A DNA stretch of 64,000 nucleotides from Tillandsia leiboldiana (GCA_029204045.2 CM055066.1:17184484-17248483), one strand, 5' to 3'. Counted from the first letter of the stretch, positions 31,507 through 44,566 are shown. The notes: a model not told the origin generated them from the sequence alone. Translations and numbers: made by a program.

Positions 31507-32348
31507 GGCCCAGCCCAAAGCTTAGCGGGCCGGGTTTTCGGGCGCGGTTTTCGGGCGCACTGCGCCCGGAAACCGGGTTGTATGCATCCCGTCCGACGCG
31601 CCCGAATCCTTCTGGGACTGCCACGTAGCCCCGAACAGGGGACAGCGGATCCCCGCGCCCGCGACACGCCGCGTGTCACCCACGCAGTCAGCGGGGTAGG
31701 TACGGCCGCCCAATCTCGAGGCGACACATGTCGCACTCGAGTGCGGCCGACCGCCCCGCCTGCGCCACTGTGCGCGCACGTGCGCGCACAGTACCGAGGC
31801 GCCCTCCCCCGCGCACCCGTGGACCGCGCCCACGTGGACCGACGAATCCGGAGCCGCCACGTGCCATGCGCCCGGTCCACCGCAATCCCGCAAATCCCAT
31901 GAGCCGTGCCGCGTGCGCCCGCCTACCAGAGCACGCCACGCGTCCACCCGCCGCGGTCCATGCACCGTCGCGCCACTCCGTGGACCCAGCTGCGTGAGCC
32001 GGCCAATAAGAGGCCGCCACGTGGCTCGGGCCGGTCCACGTGTCACTCCCATGCACCGAAAATCCCCCAAAACTTCCGGAAGCCCGCATTTGGTCATCCG
32101 GACTCCAAATTCAACAAGCAAATAGCCGTTTTCGAGCGTTTTTCCGCGCTGAATCCAAATCCAACCTCAGATTGGCCCAAAACCCTTTCTAAAATTCGGC
32201 AATCACAGCCGAAGGCCAAATCTTCTATCCAAGTCTCACAAGGTCCATCTGTGGCATCCCTTCGATGCACCATGGGCCAGACACCAACACTAGGTGTTCT
32301 ACACAGTGGATTCACCGGAAAGTTGCATGGGAAAACCAGTACACTACA

Positions 32349-32368
32349 TCCTCCCCTACAAGAAAAAG
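32349..32368 (-). other. E2 polypurine tract
   Basis: The minus strand reads CTTGTAGGGGAGGA immediately before the LTR start TGTAGTG, after the conserved TCGAGGACGAAAC block. Confidence 0.75.
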
Positions 32369-32395
32369 TTTCGTCCTCGAAACAAAAGTCATACC

Positions 32396-35351
32396 TCAGG
32401 TAGCGGCCTCAAACAAGTGGGGGTGAGCATCCATCATCGCTGACTCCAACTCCCAGGTAGCCTCGCGCTCATCATGACTGCTCCAGAGGACCTTCACATA
32501 CGGGATGGCCCGACTGCGCAACTCCCTAACCTCACGATCCAAGATCCTCAACGGCCGCTCAACATAGCTCAGGTCCTCAGCAACCTCCAATGGGGTGAAA
32601 TCGATGATATGAGACGGGTCATGAACATACCTCCTCAGTGTCGAAACATGAAAAACATTGTGAACACCCGAAAGCCTGGGAGGAAGCGCAAGCCTGTAGG
32701 CAACTGGCCCTAAGCGCTCCAACACCTCAAAAGGTCCAATATAACGAGGGCTCAGTTTCCCACGAATACCAAATCTCCGAATCCCCTTCGAAGGCGAGAC
32801 TTTCAGAAAAACATGGTCACCCACCTGGAACTCTAAGTCTCGCCGTCGAGTATCAGCATAACTCCTCTGTCGACTCTGGGCGGTCTCGAGGTGTCGTCGT
32901 ATCACTCTGATCTTTTCCTCTGCCTCTAACAGTAGATCAGGACCCAAAGTTTTCTTCTCACCCACGTCACTCCAATAAAGGGGTGACCGACACTTGCGTC
33001 CATACAACGCTTCAAACGGAGCCATCTGAATGCTCGCTTGATAGCTGTTGTTGTACGCAAACTCAACTAATCCCAAGTGTCGGTACCATCCTCCTCCAAA
33101 GTCCAGAATGCATGCTCTCAACATATCCTCGAGGGTCTGAATAGTGCGCTCTGACTGCCCATCGGTCTGTGGGTGGAATGTTGTACTGAATCGGAGCTGC
33201 GTCCCCAAGGCTGTCTGTAAACTCCTCCAGAAATGCGAGACAAACCTCGGGTCTCTATCTGATACGATGGAAACAGGTACTCCGTGTAATCTAACCACCT
33301 CAGCCAAGTACACCTGTGCGAGTCGCTCCATCGGCCAAGTCATCTGAACCGGCAGAAAGTGAGCGGATTTGGTAAGCCTGTCCACGACTACCCAGATAGC
33401 ATCCGCTCCCGTCTGTGCTCTCGGCAAACTAGTGACAAAATCCATCGTAACATGTTCCCATTTCCATTCAGGGATTGGGAGACTCTGCAACTTGCCAGCA
33501 GGTACACGATGCTCCGCCTTTACTTGCTGACAAGTTAGGCAGTGTGCTACAAATCTCCCAATGTCTCTTTTCATCCCATTCCACCAAAACTGTGCCTTAA
33601 GATCCCTATACATCTTAGTCCCACCAGGATGGATGGTATAAGGTGTATAGTGGGCCTCCCTCAAGATCTGCTCTCGAATCTCTGCGTCCATAGGCACACA
33701 CACGCGGTCCCTGTACCGTAGTACTCCCGCAGCATCGACTGAGAAGTCCCCTATCAAACCAGTCTGCATCTGCTCTCGAATCCTCATCAGGTGGGGGTCC
33801 TCACTCTGTCTCTCCCGAATCCTGTCCAACAGAGTGGGCTGCACGACTAGAGACATAAGTCTAGCAGAGACCCCAGGGGACACAACCTCGAGCTCTAACC
33901 GCCTCATCTGCTCAAGTAATGGCGCCTGATCGGTGATCATCAAAGATAGACTCTGTACTGCTCTCCTGCTCAGGGCATCAGCAACCACGTTGGCCTTGCC
34001 GGGATGGTATAAGATGTCTACATCAAAATCTTTCAACAATTCCAACCATCTGCGCTGCCTCAAGTTGAGCTCCTTCTGCGTGAACAGGTATTTCAAGCTC
34101 TTGTGGTCGGTATAAATCTCGCAGTGCTCCCCATACAGATAATGGCGCCACAACTTTAGTGCAAAAATCACCGCAGCTAGCTCCAAGTCGTGGGTAGGGT
34201 AATTCTTCTCATAATCCTTCAGTTGCCGGGAGGCATAAGCGATTACCCTTCCCTCCTGCATCAGCACGCAACCAAGTCCACTGTGCGATGCGTCGCTGTA
34301 TACCACGTATCCTTTCCCCATAACAGGGAGGGAAAGGACAGGAGCCGACATCAATCTGTTCTTTAATTCCTCAAAGCTCCTCTGACAATCCTCACTCCAA
34401 GTAAACTTAATCCCTTTTCGCGTCAAACGGAGTGAGGGGCGTGGAAAGTTTCGCAAAACCTTCCACAAATCGACGGTAATATCCTGCTAAGCCCATAAAA
34501 CTGCGAACCTCTGATACCGTCGTCGGTCGCGGCCAATCCCGGACTGCCTCGATCTTCGCCGGGTCTACTGCCACTCCAGCGGCTGAAATCACGTGGCCCA
34601 AAAAGACAAACTCCCGAAGCCAAATTCACACTTAGATAACTTGGCATACAACTTCCTCTCTCTCAGAAGTTTGTAGCACAATCCTCAGATGCTCCTCGTG
34701 CTCCGCATCGCTTCGGGGAATAACTAGGATGTCATCAATAAAAACACGACGAACCGATCCAGGTATGGTCGAAAAATCCTGTTCATTAAATCCATAAAAG
34801 CTGCAGGGGCATTTGTCAGTCCAAAAGGCATGACGGTGAACTCATAATGCCCGTACCGCGACCTAAATGCCGTCTTTCGGGATGTCCCTCGGCCTTCACC
34901 TTCAGTTGGTGGTAACCAGACTGTAAGTCGATCTTGGAGAAGACACAGTCCCTTGCAGCTGATCAAACAAGTCATCAATGCGCGGCAAAGGGTACTTATT
35001 CTTGATGGTCGCTTTATTCAGCTCCCGATAATCAACGCACAGTCGAAGCGAACCATCCTTCTTCTTCACAAATAGCACCGGCGCTCCCCAAGGCGATACA
35101 CTCGGTCGCACAAAACCCTTATCCATTAAATCCTGGAGTTGCGCCTTTAATTCCCGCAGCTCAGCCGGTGCCATTCGGTAAGGAGCCTTAGAGATCGGCG
35201 CAGTTCCTGGGACCACGTCAATCAAAAACTCGACCTCCCTATCCGGCGGCATACTAAACAGCTCTGGAGGGAACACATCCGGGGAACTCGCGGGCAATCG
35301 GATATCCGCGAGTCCCGGAGCCGCCGTAGGCTCCTTAACCACAGATGCCAT
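32396..35351 (-). pseudogene. pol: E2 Ty3/gypsy pol (reverse transcriptase to chromodomain), frameshifted in its first part
   Basis: The last 690 codons (32396-34468) are open. They encode RNase H (VVYSDASHSGLG, YTDHKSLKYL), the integrase HHCC region, integrase core D-D-E (TMDFVTSLP, VSDRDPRF, QSERTIQTLED) and a chromodomain-like end (VKVLWSSHDEREATWELE). Upstream, reverse transcriptase is split over three frames: 34902-35351 (SPWGAPVLFVKKKDG), 34724-34978 (RYGHYEFTVMPFGLTNAP) and 34407-34647 (GLAGYYRRFVEGF). The FIDD active site is broken by a one-base shift near 34730. Since the LTRs also carry many one-base indels, some shifts may be sequence errors. Confidence 0.93.
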
Positions 35352-35566
35352 AAAGGCTACGCATCCACTGCGGCATCATCTGCCTCGCACGAGAAGTCGA
35401 ACCATAGAGGCAAAGAAAGCACTCTGGCACCCCCTGAAAACGAACACCTCCTGGCCTGGCTCGCTAAAAGTAACAGACCTCGCGGCGCAATCAATCGTCG
35501 CGAAATAGCGAGCCAGCCAATCCATCCCAGTACAATGTCAAAATCTCGCAGCTGACTAAGGGACCA

Positions 35567-37233
35567 TCAGGTCCGCTGGCAAAATCCAAGACTCAAGCTG
35601 TACCGGGCTACGACCAGCAACACTCCTCTACATACAATATGTGACCGGGAATCTGTACCTCTAAAACATTGTGGCAACCGACCTAACTCTAGTCCATGCG
35701 ATGATGCAAATGCTCTACTGATAATAGAATGTGATGCACCGGTATCAAATAAAGTGCGAGCTCTAATGCCAAAAAGTAAAGTGATACCTGCCACCACGTG
35801 GTCGGCTGCCGCGGAGTCCCCTACCTGAGCGGCGTAGACTCGCCCGCTCTGAGCTGGTGGTCGGTGGTCTGCAGGGTGGGAGGAAGGAGCCCTGCTCGCA
35901 GAAGCATAGGGCCGCTGAGCTGGCGGTCGCTGCTGAGATGAAGGAGAAACTGAGGCCGAAGAAGGCGCCACTGATGCCGAAAAAAGGGCATGAAGATCGT
36001 ATGTGCCTGCCTGCCCGCAGCCATACAACGCCCCCCACCCTCTGATCACAAGTTGCCGGGGAAATGCGGACCCCCGCAGAAGATACAACTGCCTGGAGCC
36101 CGAAACTTGCCGTGACTGCTGCTGCTGCTGCTGGCGACTGCCGCTGAGATCCCTGCTGTCGCGACTGCGACCTCTGCTGCTGCGAGGCTGCTGCTGTCGC
36201 TGGGGCTGCTGATGCTGTGGGGGCCTCTGGGATCCTCCAGGCCCTCGCCGCTCCGAACGCCCCCGGCCCGTAAACTGAGGCGGTGCGGTCGGGGCGGCAT
36301 CCAGGAACTGGCCTGTCACCCCCTCATCTGATGCTGGTCGCTTCTTCTCACGAACTCTGAGCGACCGGACCTCCGCGTCTAGAAACAACCTGATCTCCCC
36401 TCTCGGACCCACTGGGCATGCTCCACTGCCTCTGATAAAGTCATGAAGCCTCTGGGGCGTGTACCATGGTAAAGAGCTCGGGGCGCAAGCTGTCTCAAAC
36501 AAGCTCCACCTGGTGCAGCCCATCCCTGGCAACGTAGGGCACGCAGTGAGCAACTGCGGTAAACTCCTGATAATAGTCCCCACAGGGCGATCACCTTGCT
36601 GCAGGTTCTTCAAGTCATCTTCTATCTTCTTCTTCACACTCGTGGAGAAGTAAGTGTCAAGGGTCATCCTCCTGAACTCTGACCAGGGTAGCTGCCGGGT
36701 GACCTGAAACTCTAGGGGCTCAACCCGACGCCACCAAGCATCGGCATCCCCCTCCAAACAGTGTACTGCCAAATGTGCTCTGAACCTCTGGTCGATGAAG
36801 AAGTCCCGAAACATCTTCTCCATCGACGTAGCCATGATCCAATCTCCCACGGGTGAGTGCTCCGCCCCGAGAACTTAGGGGGTCCTCGCTTACAGAACTG
36901 CGTGAGTTTGTCAGGAAAACTCCCGCTCCTCCTCTGGGGTCAAAGGCCTGAACATCCCCTGGGGCCCCGCTGCTCGATCGACGGCGCTTGTGTAGGAGGT
37001 CAAGTGGAATAGTCGGTGGTGCAAAAGGTGGTGCGGTGGGGCCTCAGCAGTAGTAGGGGGAGGTGCCGCAACCTGGGCCAATAACTGCTCAAACCTCTGC
37101 TCCTGTCGGCGGGGCTCTCCGCCAACTGGGCCACCATGGCCCTCAGCTCAATGATCTCGGTAGCCCGGACTGCTCCGGCTCCTCCGGGGGTATAGGAGGT
37201 ACCCCGAGTAGGAAATTGCCGCCTAGGAGGCAT
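35567..37233 (-). pseudogene. gag: E2 gag and protease, frameshifted
   Basis: The start at about 37233 gives MPPRRQFPTRG, the family N-terminus. After a shift, the 427-codon frame 35567-36850 carries the capsid domain (AHLAVHCLEGDADAWWRRVE), a basic Gln/Ser/Arg region, and the aspartic protease site ARTLFDTGASHS near its end. The zinc knuckles lie in other frames (CIFCGGPHFPGN near 36070; a WLRAGRHIRSSCP piece near 36000), showing compensating indels. Gag forms the particle and protease matures it. About 220 bp between this frame and pol are shifted protease sequence. Confidence 0.85.
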
Positions 37234-37507
37234 CCTGCTACACAAAATCCACAGGGGTCAGTAACCAAACCACTCTCGACCCAATCACGCGAAAGTCATG
37301 GGCATTCCCCTATTTCTGTAACCTTATGTTGTCTGCAGCCAACATAATAGTCCCCCAGAAATAGGCTATGCCAATCCCTCTCCACTCACAGGAAGAGTTA
37401 ACAACCAATTACCGACTTTCGCACAATATCACGTCACTCGCGCTCCAGCCTTCCTAGGGTCTGCCAAAAGCCTAGGGTTTCCTAAGTCCGTCTGACCTAT
37501 CCCTAAC

Positions 37508-37519
37508 GCTCTGATACCA
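37508..37519 (-). other. E2 primer-binding site (tRNA-iMet)
   Basis: The minus strand reads TGGTATCAGAGC, six bases (GATTAG) from the LTR end at 37526. Confidence 0.92.
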
Positions 37520-37525
37520 CTAATC

Positions 37526-40500
37526 TGTCACGCCCCGGGTGTAAACCAGAACCCGGGCCCGTCCACAGATCCGCCGTGCACACGGAATTTTCCGTGTACA
37601 CGAAGCGCTGATAACCTGCTCAGATATAAAACAAGTAATAAAGGAGCATAAAACAGAGCTAACTAAAACTAATACAACTCAGACAATACTGGAAAGGAAA
37701 GTACAGTAAGCTCTCAAAAATATACAAGTGTCTCTCCCAGCTCACGAAATATATACAACCAGCTGGCCGCAGCCAGACCCAAAATAAAAGGAAAATACAA
37801 CCGTCTGAGTGTACTGGGTGATACATCAAAACTATCAAAAACTCGAACTCGGGGCAGTGGCTATCTAGTCAGCGATCCTCTTACCTCGGTCCAGGGAAAG
37901 AGGGTCCCGCCAACTCCCGCAGAGAATCTCTGCAAAAACCAAGGGGAACAGAAAAGAGGAAAACAGTGGGGTGGGGTGAGAACTACTATAAAAACAGTAG
38001 CCTCCCCGTAGTGGGTAGACCTCAAACTCAGACATGCCCCACTAGGACTATCAGAGGGCGAAGAAAAAAAAAAAGAAACAAAGGTGGTAAGCTACAAGTA
38101 CTCTATTGATGCAAAGCTACCACTAACATGCCTCTACGATGTCTGCTAGAGGAATGGCTAAAGGCAAGCACCAGAACGTAAGGACTGACTGACCAACACA
38201 ATCAAACACCAGTGACACTGGTACTGCCTGCCCTGCTGTCAACCTCACAACTCAGTATCTCCCCTGTCCAAACTAGACCGGAACCCAACACGGTCTAGCC
38301 GGCACCCAACACGGCCTGACCGGCACCCAACACGGTCAAAATCCTTACTCCGGAGTGGCACTCGAGGGGAGCGACCCCACACGAGCATAGTATCACAGTC
38401 ACTAGTATCATCAGTACCATAAATAGCAGGACGGGGTCAGACCCCGATCCAAGTGGGAAAAACCCATCCACTAAAGGGAAACTCGATCCCCTACCTCCAA
38501 TCCGAATGCAAAAGTAATAATAATAATAATAATAATCCGGTCAACCGCCCACAGTCCGCGGTCGCCGCAACACCCAAACCTCGATCCCCGGACTGTCCCA
38601 ACTCTGAACATCTGACTACTCAATCCCCTAAGGACTAGACGACAGGAGAACGAATAAAAGCATGGTTTCTCCTAAGTCAATTCCAATATGTTGTGTAGCA
38701 GAAAAGATGGCTTAGCTAGATGGACCATTCAACGCATGCAAAGTCCTTTATTTGCTATAATTACTCCAATTATTCAACATATGCAACATTAAGTGTTTGG
38801 GTAATCCCGATGTACATGCGGTAAGATATATGATACTTGATACATTTTAGATGCACAATTTACTAGCAAATATCCCTTATACAACATTCATTCTAACCAC
38901 ATATCCAACCCTTCCCTTAACTTGTATTATGATGTGGCTATAGCATTCATTCCACTAATTAATTTGCATATCTAAACATGGAAACATCACTTACTAACTT
39001 GTAGCTTGCTAACAAGGCAAGTATTAACAAATGAACCCATAATCTCATACAAGCATGCTAGATACATTCACATTAATAACACATGATAGAAGGCATTCTA
39101 ATAGGCCTAGTGACATTCACAAGTAGGAGGTTCACAACATCAACCCACCTCAAGCGCTATTCCAAATTTCCAAAGGCAAAGTCCGAGACCAGTCCAAACC
39201 ACACCACAATCTGTACAAAATACCCCAAAGAAAAAAAAGACCATAAGCTATTTGTCACCAACTTCTCACAATCTGCCCCCCTAAACCAGCAGTCCAGGAG
39301 TTCACTACATTTTCACCTGCGAATAATGTCCAGGAAAAATCCAAGGAAAATACTAGCGCGACCTTGCGACGAGCCCGTCGAACGACATACCTGCACGCCC
39401 AATTTGGAGTTTCCTACGCTGAGATAAAACTCGACAAGGGGCAAACCCCGTACCCAAACTGTACCAAATTCCTGTAACAATGAACCACAGAGAAAGAAGA
39501 TTCTCACCCTCGAGGTAAAATCAGGAAATTCTGAGAAAAATCCAGGAGACTCCTTGCGACCGCGTAGATGAAAATTGCCTCTTGAATCAACCTCGTTCCG
39601 ACGCCTGAGCGAAAGATATGGCAAGAACACTGCGGTGCTGTCCCAAAAGTCCGCGAAGAAAAAGGGTCAAATGGGTGCTAAGAAAACTCCAAGATCAGCA
39701 CGGAAATCGAGGAACCATAAACACAGGAGTTGAAGCCCTACCTGTCGTGAGTCCAACGGCGCAAGAATCGGCGAATTCCGAGGTCGGGGTGGGTCGGAGG
39801 AGTCCAAACACTGAAAGGGGCGAAGAGGATCGCCGGAGAACAAGCGTCGCGCCGCGCCGTAAAATGGTGAACCTCGGGAAGCGTGCCTCCAAAATCTTCA
39901 AACTTCTCCAAAGGGTCGAGCACTGAGAGGGAGGAACTTCTGTGAAGAACCCAGTGAAAAGAGGTCCAAAAAGCCCAAAGAAAGAAAGGGGGAGGCTATT
40001 TATAGGCCCAGCCCAAAGCTTAGCGGGCCGGGTTTTCGGGCGCGGTTTCCGGGCGCACTGCGCCCGGAAACCGGGTTGTATGCATCCCGTCCGACGCGCC
40101 CGAACCTTCTGGGACTGCCACGTAGCCCCGAACAGGGGACAGCGGATCCCCGCGCCGCGACACGCCGCGTGTCACCCACGCAGTCAGCGGGGTAGGTACG
40201 GCCGCCCAATCTCGAGGCGACACGTGTCGCACTCGAGTGCGGCCGACCGCCCGCCTGCGCCACTGTGCGCGCACGTGCGCGCACAGTACCGAGGCGCCCT
40301 CCCCCGCGCACCACCGTGGACCGCGCCCACGTGGACCGACGAATCCGGAGCCGCCACGTGCCATGCGCCCGGTCCACCGCAATCCCGCAAATCCCATGAG
40401 CCGTGCCGCGTGCGCCCTCCTACCGCCTACCAGAGCACGCCACGCGTCCACCCGCCGCGGTCCATGCACCGCCGCGCACTCCGTGGACCCAGCTGCGTGA

Positions 40501-40850
40501 GCCGGCCAATAAGAGGCCGCCACGTGGCTCGGGCCGGTCCACGTGTCACTCCCATGCACCGAAAATCCCCCAAAACTTCCGGAAGCCCGCATTTGGTCAT
40601 CCGGACTCCCATTCAACAAGCAAAATAGCCGTTTTCAAGCGTTTTTTCCGCGCTGAATCCAAATCCAACCTCAGATTGGCCCAAACCCTTTCTAAAATTC
40701 GGCAATCACAGCCGAAGGCCAAATCTCTATCCAAGTCTCACAAGGTCCATCTGTGGCATCCCTTCGATGCACCATGGGCCAGACACCAACACTAGGTGTT
40801 CTACACAGTGGATTCACCGGAAAGTTGCATGGGAAAACCAGTACACTACC
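37526..40850 (-). repeat. E2 5' LTR (class delta)
   Basis: Partner of 29045-32348, same blocks in the same order. Its first bases lie at or within the N gap (CACTACC then N, where the other LTR has CACTACA). Indels such as AGGGAAGA versus AGGGAAAGA are frequent, and it has more apparent errors than its partner. Confidence 0.9.
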
Positions 40851-40950
40851 NNNNNNNNNNNNNNNNNNNNNNNNNNNNNNNNNNNNNNNNNNNNNNNNNN
40901 NNNNNNNNNNNNNNNNNNNNNNNNNNNNNNNNNNNNNNNNNNNNNNNNNN
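40851..40950. other. Assembly gap of 100 N
   Basis: Exactly 100 N, the usual placeholder for unknown length. E2 ends at its left edge and an unrelated plus-strand gypsy element is at its right edge. Confidence 0.98.
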
Positions 40951-41630
40951 TGGTTTGGGGATTTTTGACCGCGAAGTTTGAGCTCGCATTTATGATCGCT
41001 TCAAGAAGTTTTCCCTACGTTCACTGACGGTTGGGTCCACGGCAGGGCATCCTTCCGACCCGTGGGTTGTTGGAGTTATGTTGGCTTGTTGAGTGTCCAC
41101 GGTTTTGGCTTGAGATGGTCTCTGGGGATCCCTTTTGAGGGTTAGTCGTGGGTGAGAGGCCACTGGGTGATTTTGGACGGGAAGTAACGAAGTGAGACCC
41201 CAGATTATTGGATCTTTTCCTCATAGTGAATTGGGGTATACGTCGGGTGCATCTGGATTGGAGTGACACCAGGGGAGGTGGGTTGGGCGTGGTTGGGGCG
41301 CTGAATGGTTATTCTTTTCACCCGGCTCTTGATGGGGCTCTGTGTTGTTTCACGTCTCAGCTCAGGAAGGTTTTGCTTTTGGATCCCTCGCCCGTGATTG
41401 ACTTGACCCTTCTGAGATCTGTGATTGTTGGGGTACGAGGGACGCCGTTGCGATTTCTGGCTCGAGAGATGAGGAAATCGCATGTCGGGCCTGCCGTAGT
41501 TGTTGTTGTTGTTGTGGGGAAGTAATCACGGGGAGTGAGCGATGTTTGGGAGCTGGAGGCGTTCTTGATGAATACCTACCGTGGTATGTGGGACCCTTGG
41601 GGATTTGAGCTAGTTTCGAGGACGAAACTT
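40951..41630 (+). pseudogene. pol: Element H pol C-terminus, decayed
   Basis: Plus-strand pieces match the end of gypsy integrase: SQLRKVLLLDPSPVIDLTLL (about 41355-41415) and TPLRFLAREMRK (about 41440) parallel E1 LKKYLPDPSPVLD and TPVRILARES. VWELEAFLMNTY (about 41545) parallels the chromodomain end. Stops and frameshifts occur throughout. Upstream coding is lost in the gap. Confidence 0.7.
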
Positions 41631-41647
41631 TTCTTAGGGGGGAGGAC
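41631..41647 (+). other. Element H polypurine tract
   Basis: TTCTTAGGGGGGAGGAC directly before TGTGAGGACC, after the conserved TTTCGAGGACGAAACTT. Confidence 0.8.
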
Positions 41648-42673
41648 TGTGAGGACCGGATCACCACGTCGAGATACTGGATCATCTAGCTCCCGGAGGC
41701 CTATGTGGCGTGTTGGTGGGATTTGTGCCCCATTTGGACATTAGTGTTGGGCTCAGTGTGTTATATGGATCACGTGGGTGATCATTGGACTCCGTCGGAT
41801 CGTTAGAAGTGGTTTCGCGCGAAGTGGATATTAATTATGGACTCAGCGCGAAGTTTGGATCAAGGGATTACTCTTCCCGGATGCCTTCGGCAATTTTTAG
41901 GTTGGAATTGGCAAATTGGACTTCGGATTGGATTCAGCGCGCGAAAACGGTTAAAACGGACTACCCACTTGTTCATTTTTGGGCTCTGGACACTGTTCAC
42001 GCAGAACAGTGTTTCCGGCGGCGGCGGCAGCTGCGGAGCGGCCGCAGGCAGCCACGGCGGACGGAGGCGCGGGCCGCCCGGTCCACGCGGCAGGCGTGCG
42101 CCGGTGGGGCTGGACAGCGTGGGCGGCTCGGGAGTGGGCGGTCCGCTGGGCGCGGTCTACGGGGGAGTGCGGGGCGCACGGTGGACCGAGGGTGACACGT
42201 GGCATCATCCTAGAGGTGGGTTCACGGCGGTTGGTCTACGCAGTATTCGGGATGGCTCATGGTTACGGTGCACCGGGCTTGGACACGTGGCAGTTTGTAT
42301 TGGTTCGGTCCACATGATTTCGTGCACCGAGTTCACTAGGCAGAGGCTTGACACGTGGCATTCTCCTATTGGTGGGTCTACTGTGCGCGGCAGGTGGCAG
42401 GCGGCGGCGTCAGGCGGGCACATGGGCGCGGCAGGCGGGCGTTGACCGGGGTGCGTGCCACGTGTCGTCGTACCGCGGCGTGTCCACGTGGCGCGACGCG
42501 TGCGCGGGTTCGGCTGTCGCCTGGTTGGCGAGCGAAGTGGAGGCCCAGGATGATTTCGGGCGGCTACAGTGTTCGGGCGCGGGGATTTCGGGCTGCATAC
42601 AGTGCGCTGCCCGAAAACTCCCAGCGCCGGAAATCGGGACTTATCCGGTATTTTCCCATTTGTTTCTGCAGCA

Positions 42674-42680
42674 TATAAAA
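42674..42680 (+). promoter_or_regulatory. Element H LTR TATA box
   Basis: TATAAAA after GGGACTTATCCGGTATTTTC, at the same place as TATTTAAA (60230-60237) in the LTR at 59356. Confidence 0.65.
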
Positions 42681-44566
42681 GGCGATCCGAGCCCTCTTCT
42701 TCTCACCTTTTCCGCCATTTCCGAGCCTCTTCTCGCCGGGGTGCCTTTCAGCCAAAGTTGATCCCCCTTGTTTGGCTGCATCTTTTGCAAAGTTTTGGGA
42801 TTTTTGGTGGCACGCTTTATCGAGGTTTCTATTTTTACGGCGCGGCGCGACGCTCGTTCGTTTGTGGTCTTCTTCGTAGCGTTTTGGTGCGGAGGACTCC
42901 CCCGGCTTACCCGAGCACCTTTTTCGGTGATTCTTGCGCCGTTGGCTTCACGCCAGGTAGGGCTATGTTTCCCATGTTTACTGGTTTTTCCCATTTCTGA
43001 GCTTTTCATGGGTTTTTTCCGGATCATCTTGTAACCTCTTTTCTGGGCGGAGTTCTGGGGACAGCGGAAGCAGTGTTTTGGTGATATCTTCGCGCACAGG
43101 CATCGGATTGGGGCGATTCAAGAGGCGATTTGCATCTACACATCACGAGGAATATGCCCAAATTTTCTTGGAATTTTCTGAATATTTCTCGAAGGTGAAG
43201 TTTATCTGTGAACAGTAATTGTTGCTACAGTTTTTGAGAGTAGTTCAATTCGGGGTGATTCCCTTGTCGGAATTGTTTCTCAGTGTAGGGAGCTCGGAAT
43301 TGGACGTGCAGGTACTCGTTTCGAAGGTATCGACACGAGGATTACTGTGGTATTTTTATTGGATTTTTCTAGGCACTTGCAGCAGGTGAAATATGCACGG
43401 CTTTGGGACTGATTTTCAGATTGTGTATGTTTGGTTGATTTTGGAATAAAAGTGTAATGTTAAGCCTTATTGTTGTACTCAGGGGTGTTTTCAGCTGTTT
43501 GAGGCCGAGGCTTGCGCGACTTGTACCGAGGGTGTTATGTTGGCAGATTTTGGACCGTGGGCGTCTACCCACTTCACCGACTTCAGGTTTGCCTTGGGTT
43601 AAGCGCTTCAGGTGGGTAAGCTTATTATCAGTAATTGTTTAAGGCAATGTTTATGCCGTGGCAAGTATAAGTCCACTTGTGGGGATGTCACCCCTCTATG
43701 ACTGATGCATGCATGTGTAGGGTACCTAGTTTATATTGGTAAGTAGGTAAGCTTGTTAATGATATCGGTATAAATGATTGCAAGAATAGTATTTATGAGG
43801 TATGCTGAGGACTTGCATGACTTGGGCGTCTATGTGATGACTAGTGTAAGCTTACCTAGGATAATGTTACCCTATGAAATTATGTAACATGCCATGTTAG
43901 CACATAGCCTTTCTTGTGATGGATTATGCTTGGACAGGATTTCGTAGCTATGTGCGGATTTGTACTCTGAGGAGTTATTATGATCATTCTATTGTTGAAC
44001 CCTGAGTTGTGGACAGGTCTAGTTTTGAGATTCCGGCATGTTGTTTATTCCTAAAGGAACTATTATTATGCTTACCCCCTTTATTTCCTTGAGGACATTT
44101 GCATGCTTGTATGGTCATGTAGTTAGGCCATCTTTTACTGCTGCACTACTTATTGGAACTTGACTTAGGAGAAACCATGCTTTTCCCTTCTCCTTCTTGT
44201 TAGTCAGGTGGTCAGTGTTGCTCGGGTTCGAGCAGGGGGTCTGGGTAGTGTAGTCGGGACTTCGTGTCTGGGACAGGTTGGTTTAGTTGCGGGGTTTTGC
44301 GGCAACCGCGGATATTGGGCGGTTTGACCGGATGTTTCTCTATGCACCGGATTTGGGTGTCGGTTTTCTCTAGTGGATGGAGTTTTCCCACTTATCGTTC
44401 TGTTGCATCCGATTGAGGTCGGGTCTTTCCTTGGTGGTTGAGTTTTCCCACTTTGATCTGATTGATGATCAAGTCCTGCTGTTTCGAGATACTGTTGATG
44501 TTGATGACAGAGATGATTTACTCGTGTGGGTAGCTCCCCTCGAGTGCCGCTCCGGAGTAGGCTTCA

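Larger units (their letters stand above)
29045..32348 (-). repeat. E2 3' LTR (class delta), 3304 bp
   Basis: Minus strand from TGTAGTGTACTGG (32348) to CCGGGGCGTGACA (29045). It contains a TAA microsatellite (about 30022), a 21-bp hairpin array (29784-29845), a TATA box (31499-31506) and a GC-rich block. ORFs at 31191-32403 on both strands belong to this block and are not genes. Confidence 0.9.
29045..40850 (-). mobile_element. Ty3/gypsy element E2, near complete, about 11.8 kb
   Basis: Order on the minus strand: 5' LTR (37526-40850), primer-binding site, gag, protease-reverse transcriptase-RNase H-integrase, polypurine tract, 3' LTR (29045-32348). Its LTRs (about 3.3 kb) differ mostly by single-base insertions and deletions with few substitutions, so insertion was recent. 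The left flank is GCAT in a class-gamma LTR minisatellite. The right flank is the N gap, so target duplication cannot be tested. It resembles Tekay/Del chromoviruses. Confidence 0.9.

Noticed and set aside
31191..32403. ORFs of 130-229 codons, repeated at 40000-40800
   Set aside because: Part of the GC-rich block of the two E2 LTRs; the frames do not agree between the two copies because of indels.
37508..37519. tRNA-like TGGTATCAGAGC matches (also 7966, 13036, 25811, 49265)
   Set aside because: Each sits 2-8 bases inside an LTR and is only 11-12 nt, so these are primer-binding sites, not tRNA genes.
40753..41027. ORFs spanning the N gap
   Set aside because: They exist only because unknown bases are read as X.
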